Source of the DNA: an uncultured Pelagibacteraceae bacterium
GTDB lineage: Bacteria; Pseudomonadota; Alphaproteobacteria; Pelagibacterales; Pelagibacteraceae
DNA: 64,000 nt
Assembly (NCBI GenBank): GCA_902564265.1
Contig: CACFAI010000001.1
Span: 117,580-181,579, forward strand
Direction of reading: 5' to 3'
The stretch's first letter is position 1, and the number at the start of each line of letters is the position of its first letter. Made by a program: the position numbers and the translations under genes. The notes beneath the pieces were generated by a model. It made no database searches and was not told the DNA's origin. It saw only the letters and a list, made by a program, of their open reading frames with translations. Positions 19,149 through 27,992 of this stretch are shown here, piece after piece.

Positions 19149-22146
19149 TTATTCTTTCATTTTTTTTATCAAGAAAGACTGTGTCTGATACAGTTACTTT
19201 AATTGTTTTATTTATCATCGGAACTAAGAGTTTTTGTCCCTTAAGTTGTTTACCCTCTTTCAAAACTGCTAAAGCAATAGATTTTTTTAAAGTTGGACTG
19301 AAATAGCTTGAAGTTACATGCCCAAGCATATTTACAGGTTTTTTATTTTCGTCTTTAACAATTTGAGCGCCTTCCTCTAAAATTTCATTAGGGTCATCAG
19401 TTAAAAGTCCAACTAATTGTTTTCTATCTTCTCTAATAGTGTCACTCCTATATAGAGATCGTTTACCAATAAAGTCATATTTTTTTTTACTAATTATCCA
19501 ATCCATTTGAAGATCTACTGGTGTCATCGTTCCATCAGTATCTTGGCCAACAATGATAAATCCTTTTTCAGCCCTTAAAAGGTGCATAGTTTCAGTTCCA
19601 TAAGGAGTAATGTTAAATTCTTTTCCAGCTTCAATACATTTTTCCCAAATATATTTACCGTATGATGCTTCCACATTAATTTCATAACTTAGTTCACCTG
19701 TAAAACTTATCCTCATAACTCTACAATTAATATCGCCGAGCTTCACTTCTTTAAATGACATATGTGGGAAACTTTCATCAGATAAATCTAAATCTTTAAA
19801 AATTTTATTAATGATTTTTTTTGCGTTTGGACCGCATACACTCGCTGTTGCATAATGATCTGTAACTGATGTTAAAAATACATTTAATTCTGGCCACTCC
19901 GTTTGTAAATAATCTTCAAGTTTAGACATGACATTTGCAGCACCACCAGTTGTTGTTGTCATCAAATAGTGATTTTCACCCAATTTTGTTGTAACTCCAT
20001 CATCGTAAACCATACCATCCTCATTTAACATTAAACCATATCTACACTTACCTACTTGCAATTTTGACCAAGCATTTGTGTAAACCCTATTAAGAAACTC
20101 ATTTGCATCAGTTCCTTGAATGTCGATTTTACCGAGTGTTGAAGCATCTAATATTCCACTAGACTTTCTAGCAGCTTTACTTTCCCTTTGTACAGTATCA
20201 TGCATTGACTCACCATCTTTTGGATAATACCAAGCACGTTTCCATTGGCCAACATTTTCAAACTTTGCATTATTATCAACGTGCCAGTCATGCATAGGAG
20301 TTTTTCTAAAAACATCAAAAAATTGTCCAACGTTTCTACCTACTATGGTTCCAAAAGTTAGTGGAGTATACGGAGGTCTAAACGTTGTCGTACCTAAATC
20401 ACCCATATTAGTATTAGTTGTATCTGCAACTATACCCAAGGCATGCATGTTAGCAAGTTTACCTTGATCTGTACCCATTCCAGTTGTTGTATATCTTTTT
20501 ACGTGTTCAATTGATTTAAAACCTTCTCGTAAAGCTAATTTTATATCTTTTGCAGTGCTATCATTTTGATAATCTAAAAACGGTTTTGTTTTACTTAACG
20601 GTTTATCTGATGGAAGTAACCATATATTTTTTTTCTCTTTTTCCTTAGAGCATTTTACATCAATTTTATCAAAATTAGAATTTTCAATCTGCAAAAACTT
20701 TTTTGTATCTTTTATTGAATTTATTAAAACATCATCTAATTCAAAATCTCCTTTTGCAGAACCAATACTTAATTGATTTAAATTTGTTTTATCTGGAACA
20801 AAAATATTATCTTTGTTATCAAACTTAAGTTTACCACCAGATTGTGTAAATAGATGAACCATCGGTGTCCAGCCACCAGAAATTGCTAAGCAATCACAAT
20901 TTAATTCAATCTTTTTCCCGATAACATCATTGCCTTTGTCATTAAGCTTCATTACAGTTACTTTTTTAATTCTTTTGTAACCTTTTGTGTTTACTATTGT
21001 ATGGTTCCAATAAATTTGTATTCCTAGACTTTTAATTTTAGTTACTATTTCCGAAGATGAATTATCTCTAATATCTATTATCGCATTTAATTTTGTGCCT
21101 GAATTATGTAAAGATAAAGCTGTTTCATAAGCACTGTCATTATTAGTAAATAAAACATTTTCCAATCCACATCTGACACCATAATAGTCTATGTATTTTT
21201 TTACAGCAGATGCTAACATTATACCTGGTCTATCGTTGTTATGAAAAATTTGAGGTCTTTCTATAGCACCAGTGGAGATAATTACTTTTTTTGCTCTTAT
21301 TTTGTAAAGCCTTTGTCTGATTTTATTATTACGGTCATTAACACTTAAATGATCAGTTAAATTTTGCCTTGCTAATAAAAAGTTATAATTATGATAAGCA
21401 GCAAGACTTGTTCTAGTTTTAATAATGATATTTTTATCATTATTAATGTTATCAATGAGTCTTTTTAACCATTCACTGCTTTTTTGATTATCAATTTTAG
21501 AGATATCATTATCATCATAAATTAATGAACCTCCCAGCAATTCCTTATCCTCTAACAATAAGACTTTTTTATTATCATCAGAAGCTATTTTAGCCGCTAT
21601 TAAACCAGAAACACCACCTCCAACTATTAAGATATCGCAGTGCATATATCTATGGTCGTACATATCTGGATCTTGTTTCGTTGGGGATTTTCCTAAGCCA
21701 GCAGATTTACGAATAAAGTATTCGTACTTTTCCCAAAAACTTGCTGGCCACATAAATGTTTTATAATAAAAACCTGCAGGAAGAAGAGGTGATAAAAAAT
21801 TATTTATTCCACCAATATCAAATTTTACACTTGGCCAACAATTCTGACTGTTACAAATTAAACCATCGTATAACTCGATTTCAGTAGCTCGTACGTTAGG
21901 CTCTGTTAAAGCATCGTCATTTCCTATTTGAAGAATTGCATTCGGTTCCTCAGAACCAGAAGTCATTATTCCTCTAGGTCTATGATACTTAAAACTTCTT
22001 CCCACAAGATGAATATTATTTGAAAGCAGGGCAGAGGCCAGTGTATCGCCTTTATATCCGTATAATTTTTTTCCATTAAAAACAAAAGATAGTTTTCTGG
22101 TTTCGTCTACAAATTGTTTATTATTTATTCTTAGATTTTTGGACAT
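19141..22146 (-). CDS. soxA: Sarcosine oxidase alpha subunit
   Basis: A 1001-residue flavoprotein. Order of domains: an N-terminal 2Fe-2S-ferredoxin-like fold that lacks the iron cysteines (about 10-100, with YKGDTLASALL), a dinucleotide-binding domain (CDILIVGGGVSGLIAAKIA near 170 to about 500) and a C-terminal aminomethyltransferase-like half that binds tetrahydrofolate (about 610-1000, with GMGTDQGK just before it and YGTETMHLLRAEKGF near 865). In the known enzyme alpha carries NAD+ and the folate site. Its start touches the soxD stop, and soxG follows with an eight-base overlap. Confidence 0.95.
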   Translation of the reverse strand: MSKNLRINNKQFVDETRKLSFVFNGKKLYGYKGDTLASALLSNNIHLVGRSFKYHRPRGIMTSGSEEPNAILQIGNDDALTEPNVRATEIELYDGLICNSQNCWPSVKFDIGGINNFLSPLLPAGFYYKTFMWPASFWEKYEYFIRKSAGLGKSPTKQDPDMYDHRYMHCDILIVGGGVSGLIAAKIASDDNKKVLLLEDKELLGGSLIYDDNDISKIDNQKSSEWLKRLIDNINNDKNIIIKTRTSLAAYHNYNFLLARQNLTDHLSVNDRNNKIRQRLYKIRAKKVIISTGAIERPQIFHNNDRPGIMLASAVKKYIDYYGVRCGLENVLFTNNDSAYETALSLHNSGTKLNAIIDIRDNSSSEIVTKIKSLGIQIYWNHTIVNTKGYKRIKKVTVMKLNDKGNDVIGKKIELNCDCLAISGGWTPMVHLFTQSGGKLKFDNKDNIFVPDKTNLNQLSIGSAKGDFELDDVLINSIKDTKKFLQIENSNFDKIDVKCSKEKEKKNIWLLPSDKPLSKTKPFLDYQNDSTAKDIKLALREGFKSIEHVKRYTTTGMGTDQGKLANMHALGIVADTTNTNMGDLGTTTFRPPYTPLTFGTIVGRNVGQFFDVFRKTPMHDWHVDNNAKFENVGQWKRAWYYPKDGESMHDTVQRESKAARKSSGILDASTLGKIDIQGTDANEFLNRVYTNAWSKLQVGKCRYGLMLNEDGMVYDDGVTTKLGENHYLMTTTTGGAANVMSKLEDYLQTEWPELNVFLTSVTDHYATASVCGPNAKKIINKIFKDLDLSDESFPHMSFKEVKLGDINCRVMRISFTGELSYEINVEASYGKYIWEKCIEAGKEFNITPYGTETMHLLRAEKGFIIVGQDTDGTMTPVDLQMDWIISKKKYDFIGKRSLYRSDTIREDRKQLVGLLTDDPNEILEEGAQIVKDENKKPVNMLGHVTSSYFSPTLKKSIALAVLKEGKQLKGQKLLVPMINKTIKVTVSDTVFLDKKNERING

Positions 22147-22421
22147 TATAATTTTGGTGGTTGCTCACCCATTTTGTATACTTTTTCTATTTTATCATTT
22201 GAGGTGTCACGAGCTACATTAAACCATTTTCTACATCCATGTGCATGGTTCCATCTTTCAAATTGGACACCCTTAATATTTTTTCTCATAAACAAATATT
22301 CTGCCCATTGATCATCATTTAACTCAGTAGGTTGTTTGGGTCTTGCTATATGAGCTTCACCACCAGAAATAAATTCTGATTGATCTCTTTCACCGCAATA
22401 TGGACAATTAATTAAAAACAT
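22146..22421 (-). CDS. soxD: Sarcosine oxidase delta subunit
   Basis: A 91-residue zinc-binding subunit. The ligands expected from the Corynebacterium structure are visible: Cys6 and Cys9 in CPYCGERDQ, and His59 with Cys63 in HAHGCRKWFN. The FISGGEAHIARP segment is also typical. It sits between soxB and soxA and touches each by a single base, so the operon is translated as one block. Delta bridges the beta and alpha chains. Confidence 0.95.
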   Translation of the reverse strand: MFLINCPYCGERDQSEFISGGEAHIARPKQPTELNDDQWAEYLFMRKNIKGVQFERWNHAHGCRKWFNVARDTSNDKIEKVYKMGEQPPKL

Positions 22422-23674
22422 TAGTGGGCAACAGCTGCTGCTCCGTGTTCATCTACTAGATCACCACTAACAAATCTATTAATGTTGAATGCAGCATTTA
22501 ATTTATGAGGTTCATCATTAGCAATTGTGTGAGCAAATAAATCGCCAGAACCAGGTGTTGCTTTAAATCCACCTGTTCCCCAACCACAATTAAAATAAAG
22601 TCCTTTGATAGATGTTTTGCTTATTATAGGGCTTGCATCTGGACATATATCAACTATTCCACCCCATTGCCTCAACATCTTCATTCTACTAAAAATTGGA
22701 TATAATTCTAATATGGCTTTTAGTGTTTCCTCTACAATATTAAAACTACCTTTTTGAGTGTAAGAAACATAAGAGTCTGTTCCTGCACCAATAACTAATT
22801 CACCTTTATCTGATTGACTTACATAAGCATGAACGGCATTAGACATTACAACAGTATCAATTATTGGTTTTACTGGTTCAGATACAAGTGCTTGTAAAGG
22901 TTTACTTTCAAGTGGCAACTTTAGTCCCGCCATATTTGCTATAACACTTGAATGACCAGCTGCTACAACTCCAATTTTTTTTGTTTTGATAAAACCTTTT
23001 GTTGTTTCCAAACCTTCAACTGAATCACCATTTCTTTTAATTCCTTTAACTTCACAATTTTGAATTATATCTACGCCCATTTCGTCAGCACCCCTCGCAT
23101 AACCCCAAGCAACGGCATCGTGTCTAGCCGTTCCGGCCCTTTTTTGTAAAGTACCACCCAATACTGGATATCTAATATCTTGAGACGTATTTATTATTGG
23201 ACAAAACTTTTTTACCTCATCTGTTTCCAACCAAACAGCATCAATACCATTTAATCTATTTGCGTGTGTTCTTCTTTTTAAATCTCTTACATCTTGTAAA
23301 TTATGGGCTAAGTTCATTACTCCTCTTTGGCTAAACATTACATTATAATTAAGTTCTTGAGACAAACCCTCCCAAATTTTTAATGCATGATCGTATAAAC
23401 CTGCACTTGCATCCCATAAATAATTTGATCTAATAATTGTAGTATTTCTTCCCGTGTTACCTCCACCAATCCAGCCTTTTTCAACAACGGCAATATTTGT
23501 TAACTTATGTTTTTTTGCTAAATAATATGCAGTTGCTAAACCATGACCGCCGCCCCCAACAATTACAGCGTCGTACTCTTTTTTAGGCTCAGGATCTCCC
23601 CAAGCTCTTTGCCAATTTTCATGGTTGCTTAAAGCATTCTTTATTAAAGAAAATATAGAATATTTATTTTTCAT
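22421..23674 (-). CDS. soxB: Sarcosine oxidase beta subunit
   Basis: A 417-residue flavin subunit of the DAO fold that performs the oxidation. The FAD motif [17 protein letters not shown] begins near residue 37. His185 in [10 protein letters not shown] aligns with the histidine that carries covalent FMN in the corynebacterial enzyme. The C-terminal [14 protein letters not shown] loop is typical. It is the first gene of soxBDAG. In SAR11-type cells this operon is thought to oxidise methylated amines and feed glycine and C1 units. The upstream 62 bases hold a 14-bp palindrome and then tRNA-Ser. Confidence 0.95.
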   Translation of the reverse strand: MKNKYSIFSLIKNALSNHENWQRAWGDPEPKKEYDAVIVGGGGHGLATAYYLAKKHKLTNIAVVEKGWIGGGNTGRNTTIIRSNYLWDASAGLYDHALKIWEGLSQELNYNVMFSQRGVMNLAHNLQDVRDLKRRTHANRLNGIDAVWLETDEVKKFCPIINTSQDIRYPVLGGTLQKRAGTARHDAVAWGYARGADEMGVDIIQNCEVKGIKRNGDSVEGLETTKGFIKTKKIGVVAAGHSSVIANMAGLKLPLESKPLQALVSEPVKPIIDTVVMSNAVHAYVSQSDKGELVIGAGTDSYVSYTQKGSFNIVEETLKAILELYPIFSRMKMLRQWGGIVDICPDASPIISKTSIKGLYFNCGWGTGGFKATPGSGDLFAHTIANDEPHKLNAAFNINRFVSGDLVDEHGAAAVAH

Positions 23675-23698
23675 TTTTTGAGAAATTACTTGATAAAT

Positions 23699-23712
23699 AT
23701 TGAATATTCAAT
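23699..23712. promoter_or_regulatory. Perfect 14-bp palindrome upstream of soxB
   Basis: ATTGAATATTCAAT is a perfect inverted repeat lying 24 bases before the soxB start and 24 bases before the tRNA-Ser gene on the other strand. It is the right size and place for a dimeric repressor or activator site. AT-rich DNA makes such palindromes more likely by chance, so the role is a guess. Confidence 0.3.
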
Positions 23713-23736
23713 GATTTCAAGTTACACAGTATATAA

Positions 23737-23831
23737 GGAAGGATGGGTGAGCTGGTTTAAACCAGCGGTTTGCTAAACCGCCGTACGCTTGAAAAGGTGT
23801 ACCGAGGGTTCGAATCCCTCTCCTTCCGCCA
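23737..23831 (+). tRNA. tRNA-Ser (GCT)
   Basis: A complete class II tRNA of 95 bases including an encoded CCA. The acceptor stem GGAAGGA pairs with TCCTTCC. The anticodon arm GCGGT-TTGCTAA-ACCGC presents GCT, so it reads AGC/AGU serine codons. A long variable arm follows, then the T arm GAGGGTTCGAATCCCTC. The bases around it are much richer in GC than the flanks, as expected for a tRNA. It lies between divergent soxB and the convergent lytic transglycosylase gene, whose stop is 12 bases further on. Confidence 0.97.
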
Positions 23832-23842
23832 CTTTTCATAGA

Positions 23843-26092
23843 TTAGTATAGTGGGTAATTAGTGAAAAAATCTTTCATTTTGATAGGCTTTTGCTCTAGC
23901 ATGTATCGATAAACGTTATAATTTTCTAAAACTCTTTGAACATAATTTCTTGTTTCTTTAAATTTAATAAGCTCAATCCAATCTACATAATCGATTTGAT
24001 TCTTTTGAGGATTTTTATTTATTTTTTTCCAATATCTTACCCTTTTAGGGCCCGCATTATAAGCGGCAATAGCAAAAGGGTAGGCACCATCATATTCTAA
24101 AATTAGTCCTGCTAAATAATGAGACCCTAAATTAATATTGTATTCAGGATCTGAAGTTAATCTTGATTTTGAATATGGTAGCTTAGCTTGTTTTGCAACA
24201 ATCTTAGCTGTGTAAGTCATAAGTTGCATCATTCCTCTTGCGCCAGCATGACTATTAGCCTTGCTATCAAATTCACTCTCTTGTCTTATAACTGCAAGAA
24301 TCAATGCAGGGTTAGGAATTTTTCTTCCCCCAACCATATTCGGTGTACTGATGACAGGATAGTTGAATTGATTATGAAATCTTTTTTCATAAGATGCCAA
24401 TTTAGATATCTGAATTGCAAAATCATATCTTGAAATTTCAGTTGCAAGTTCTGCAGCTAGAACTTCACTTCCTTGATCTACATTATCAAGAGCTAAATGA
24501 CGTAAAATATGTTTTGTATATTTATCTTTTTCTATTTCATAAAGTAAATAAACGAGTTTATATAATTTCTTGTTCTTAAATTCTTTTTTGTATTTATCGT
24601 TTGCGTTCATAGTTTCATTTAAAGAAAATGTTTCATCAGGCTTAATTTTCAAATGTGCAAGTTGCCCATAATATGTAGTCGGAAATTTAGATGCTTCACT
24701 GTAATATTTATCAGCTGTTACGGGGTCACCCAGTTTTTCATACGTTCTTCCTAACCAAAATGCTCCTCTAGATAAACTTATTGGATAACCAACGTTTTGA
24801 TAAAAAGATTTAAAGTGTTCTCTTGCTAAAATTGGATCATTTAAGAAACTTAAAGCAATCCATCCACTAAACCATTCTGCCTCAGCGTATTCCGGAGTTC
24901 CTTGTTCTAATGAGTGGTTATTGACAATTTTGTATGCTGTTTGATATTTCTTTTTATAAATTAATGATCTTCCAATAATTGACCTTTCCACCCACCATTT
25001 GTCTGGTCTTACCATATAACTCTTAGTATTCTTAATGTTTAACAAAATTTCTAATGAGCTATCTACTCGACCTCTTTTTCTTCTCCATTTTAATCTATCA
25101 TAGTTAAGACCCGGGTCATTTCTGAAACTTTCAGGTACTTTTGAAATTGCATTGTCTACACCATATGACTTACTCATTAGCAGTTGCCTCGCATTATAAA
25201 GAAGCTGATAATCTTTCGGTAAATATCTCAACATTCTTTTTAAATCCCAATATTTATTTTCCCAAGCTAGGTAATCGGCCCTTCTAATATGGTCTTCTGA
25301 TGATAAATATTTTTTTATTCTTTTGTATGTAGGTCGAAGTTCTGCTTTAGATAAATCGGCAGTAATCCATCCCTTTTTTATCAACTTAATACCGTCTACA
25401 TTTTGCCCATCTTGTAACAAGCTTTCCCCCAAAACTATCTCTCCGTATCCACTTAATGGTTTTTTATCCTCGAATAAATCTATTATTTTTTTGTAACCAA
25501 TTTTTTTAACCGATAGTTTCTTTTCAGATAGATATTCAATTCTTCCACGACGCGGATAAGTTTCATTTCTTTTTAAAAATGAACTGTAATCAGAATAATT
25601 TGCATTATTGTTTCTTTCTAATAAGTATCTCCACATTATGAAATCGTAAATTGACTTATCGTTAGCGCGAGAAGCAATTTTGATCGCACTTTGCCACTTT
25701 TTTCTTTTAATTAAGTCTAAAGATTGTTGAGCTATTTTAACGTCTTTTTTACTATAATATTTTGATTTCTTTATCTTTTCTTTTTTGGGCTCTGTTTTTT
25801 TAACTATTGTTGTTGGTTTCTTTTTAGGTAGTAATATTCCTATATTCTGAAAATCTTTGTTAGTTTCTGCTTTTTCAACTTTTTCTTTTGTTTCCTCTTG
25901 AATTTCTTTCTCTTTTTTAGCAGTAGGCTTTATTGGAGGTATAATATTCTTTTTTGATATAATTTTTTTTTTAACCTCATTAGATAATTCTGGTTTTTTT
26001 GGAGGAATTATTAATTCATTCGAAAATGAATATGAGCCTAAAATCAAGAGAAAGATTAAAATAAATTTGATAAATATTTTAAAAAAGATCAT
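23843..26092 (-). CDS. slt: Soluble lytic murein transglycosylase (Slt70-like)
   Basis: A 749-residue periplasmic enzyme that cleaves peptidoglycan to 1,6-anhydro products. An N-terminal hydrophobic signal (residues 5-25) leads into a proline/lysine-rich linker with repeated PPKKP-like units, then a long alpha-superhelical region. The catalytic SLT domain is near residues 590-710: the glutamate in RQESEFDSKANS, then GARGMMQLM and AYNAGPKRVRYW. The length is slightly above E. coli Slt. It is divergent from dapA across 40 bases. Confidence 0.93.
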   Translation of the reverse strand: MIFFKIFIKFILIFLLILGSYSFSNELIIPPKKPELSNEVKKKIISKKNIIPPIKPTAKKEKEIQEETKEKVEKAETNKDFQNIGILLPKKKPTTIVKKTEPKKEKIKKSKYYSKKDVKIAQQSLDLIKRKKWQSAIKIASRANDKSIYDFIMWRYLLERNNNANYSDYSSFLKRNETYPRRGRIEYLSEKKLSVKKIGYKKIIDLFEDKKPLSGYGEIVLGESLLQDGQNVDGIKLIKKGWITADLSKAELRPTYKRIKKYLSSEDHIRRADYLAWENKYWDLKRMLRYLPKDYQLLYNARQLLMSKSYGVDNAISKVPESFRNDPGLNYDRLKWRRKRGRVDSSLEILLNIKNTKSYMVRPDKWWVERSIIGRSLIYKKKYQTAYKIVNNHSLEQGTPEYAEAEWFSGWIALSFLNDPILAREHFKSFYQNVGYPISLSRGAFWLGRTYEKLGDPVTADKYYSEASKFPTTYYGQLAHLKIKPDETFSLNETMNANDKYKKEFKNKKLYKLVYLLYEIEKDKYTKHILRHLALDNVDQGSEVLAAELATEISRYDFAIQISKLASYEKRFHNQFNYPVISTPNMVGGRKIPNPALILAVIRQESEFDSKANSHAGARGMMQLMTYTAKIVAKQAKLPYSKSRLTSDPEYNINLGSHYLAGLILEYDGAYPFAIAAYNAGPKRVRYWKKINKNPQKNQIDYVDWIELIKFKETRNYVQRVLENYNVYRYMLEQKPIKMKDFFTNYPLY

Positions 26093-26118
26093 ATTTTTGT
26101 AAATGAATCGATAATCTA

Positions 26119-26127
26119 TGTTATAAA
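26119..26127 (+). promoter_or_regulatory. Extended -10 promoter of dapA
   Basis: TG-T-TATAAA is an extended -10 element. It ends five bases before the dapA ATG at 26133, which places the likely transcription start on or next to the start codon. No strong -35 and no Shine-Dalgarno sequence are present, so the mRNA would be leaderless. Confidence 0.45.
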
Positions 26128-26132
26128 GTTAT

Positions 26133-27014
26133 ATGTTTAAAGGATCAAATGTTGCATTATTTACTCCGTTTAAAAATAATAAATTAGATGAAGATTGTTA
26201 TATCAAATTAATAAATTTTCATATTGAAAATGGCACAAACGGATTAGTTCCTGCAGGAACAACTGGTGAATCGCCCACATTGAGCCATGAAGAACATGAA
26301 AAAGTCATTGAGCTATGTATTAAAGAAGCAAAAGGCAAAATTCCTGTAATTGCAGGTACAGGATCAAATTCTACAGCAGAAGCTGTTGCCCTAACGAAGC
26401 ATGCAGAGAAGGCAGGTGCAGATGGTGTTCTTGTTGTTACCCCATATTATAATAAACCAACACAAGAGGGTTTATATCAACACTATAAATCAATTAACGA
26501 TAATACTAGTTTACCAATCATTATTTATAATATTCCAAGTCGCTGCGTTATTGACATGTCAGTTGATACAATGGCGAGACTTTATGAGTTAAAGAATATT
26601 GCCGGTGTAAAGGATGCGACAGGTGACCTAAATAGACTTGATCAAACTTTAAAAAAATTAGGACCCGATTTTATTCAGTTAACTGGTGAGGATGGACTTG
26701 CTTTTGAATTTAATAAAAGAGGAGGGGTTGGTATAATTTCAGTTACAGCAAATATAACACCTAAGTTATGTTCCGATTTTCAAAAATTTTCAAAATCAAA
26801 TTCTGATAATGAAATTAAAGAGGCTGAAAGAATTGATATGTTGCTTCAACCACTCCATAAAGCTCTATTTATTGAAAGTAATCCGGCACCTGCAAAATAT
26901 GCAGGTAAACTTTTAGGCCTATGTAATGATGATGTAAGACTGCCGTTGGTAAAAGTACGAGAATCTACTAAGGAAAAAGTAAAAGAAGCATTATTGTCTG
27001 CAAAATTATTGTAG
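26133..27014 (+). CDS. dapA: 4-hydroxy-tetrahydrodipicolinate synthase
   Basis: This enzyme condenses pyruvate and aspartate semialdehyde, the first committed step to lysine and diaminopimelate. The 293-residue TIM barrel has [14 protein letters not shown], the proton-relay tyrosine in [21 protein letters not shown], and the Schiff-base lysine in [11 protein letters not shown] near residue 161. The length is normal. smpB begins two bases after the stop, so dapA heads a long run of genes through recO. A -10 box lies five bases before the ATG. Confidence 0.96.
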   Translation: MFKGSNVALFTPFKNNKLDEDCYIKLINFHIENGTNGLVPAGTTGESPTLSHEEHEKVIELCIKEAKGKIPVIAGTGSNSTAEAVALTKHAEKAGADGVLVVTPYYNKPTQEGLYQHYKSINDNTSLPIIIYNIPSRCVIDMSVDTMARLYELKNIAGVKDATGDLNRLDQTLKKLGPDFIQLTGEDGLAFEFNKRGGVGIISVTANITPKLCSDFQKFSKSNSDNEIKEAERIDMLLQPLHKALFIESNPAPAKYAGKLLGLCNDDVRLPLVKVRESTKEKVKEALLSAKLL

Positions 27015-27015
27015 C

Positions 27016-27483
27016 ATGATAAAAAAAGAACCTGGACACAAAATAATTTGTTTAAATAGAAAGGCATCCTTTAATTTTTTTTTTCAAGAAATTTTAGAGG
27101 CAGGAATAGTACTAAAAGGATCTGAGATAAAGTCTGTAAGAGCAGGAAAAGTAAATATAGCAGAATCTTATGCTATTGAAAAAGATGGTGAGTTTTTTTT
27201 AGTAAATTCACATATACCAATTTATAAGGAGGCAAGTTTTACCAACCATAATCCTAGGGAAGAAAGAAAGCTGTTGTTAAACAAAAGGGAGATAAAAAAA
27301 CTAATTGGCAAAGTTAACAGGGATGGATTATCACTTATTCCTCTTAAAATGTATTTTAAAAAAGGTAGAGCAAAATTGGAGATTGCCGTCGCAAAAGGTA
27401 AAAAAAAATTTGATAAACGACAAACAAAAAAAACTAGGGACTGGAACCGTGATAAAGCAAGATATTTTAGAAGGTCGTCATAA
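27016..27483 (+). CDS. smpB: SsrA-binding protein SmpB
   Basis: SmpB binds tmRNA and lets it rescue stalled ribosomes. The 155-residue protein has the OB-fold motifs [25 protein letters not shown], the central [19 protein letters not shown] and the C-terminal [15 protein letters not shown] tail, which enters the mRNA channel. No tmRNA gene was found in the window. Its 3' end overlaps folK by 35 bases in another frame. Confidence 0.96.
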   Translation: MIKKEPGHKIICLNRKASFNFFFQEILEAGIVLKGSEIKSVRAGKVNIAESYAIEKDGEFFLVNSHIPIYKEASFTNHNPREERKLLLNKREIKKLIGKVNRDGLSLIPLKMYFKKGRAKLEIAVAKGKKKFDKRQTKKTRDWNRDKARYFRRSS

Positions 27484-27991
27484 TAAAATTATACTGGCAA
27501 TAGGTTCGAATTTAGGAAATAGAGCTGATAATATTGAAAAAACTAAGTTTCATTTATCACATTTTTGTTACTTTCTAAAAGTCTCAAAACTTTATGAAAC
27601 ACCATCGTGGCCAAACCAATCAAATCCCAAATTTTTAAACCTTATTATTGAATGTAAAACAAGTTTAACAATTATCGATTTATTTGAAAAAATAAAACAA
27701 ATAGAAATATTATTAGGAAGAAAAAAAAGTATAAAGAATGCACCACGAACTTGCGATATTGACATTATTGATTTCAATAATTTATGTAAAACTATTACTC
27801 ATAAAGGAAAAAAAATTATTATCCCTCACCCAAGAATGCACCAAAGAAATTTTACTTTAATTCCATTATATGAAATAAAAAAAAACTGGATACATCCAAA
27901 AAGTAAGCAAAAAATAGATATTTTAGTAAAAAAATTAAGCTCCAAATCAATTAGTGATATAAAGATTTTCCAAACTAATGGTATAACTTAG
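27449..27991 (+). CDS. folK: HPPK (folate pyrophosphokinase) FolK
   Basis: FolK transfers pyrophosphate from ATP to 6-hydroxymethyl-7,8-dihydropterin in folate synthesis. Motifs are [58 protein letters not shown] and [16 protein letters not shown]. No ATG lies near the expected N-terminus. The best start is a GTG at 27449, giving 180 residues and a 35-base overlap with smpB. Longer in-frame extensions into smpB do not resemble the family. A non-ATG start further downstream is also possible. Confidence 0.88.
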   Translation: MIKQDILEGRHNKIILAIGSNLGNRADNIEKTKFHLSHFCYFLKVSKLYETPSWPNQSNPKFLNLIIECKTSLTIIDLFEKIKQIEILLGRKKSIKNAPRTCDIDIIDFNNLCKTITHKGKKIIIPHPRMHQRNFTLIPLYEIKKNWIHPKSKQKIDILVKKLSSKSISDIKIFQTNGIT

Positions 27992-27992
27992 T

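Noticed and set aside
27305..27448. Longer folK start inside smpB
   Set aside because: It would add 48 residues unrelated to FolK, encoded by an alternative frame of smpB.
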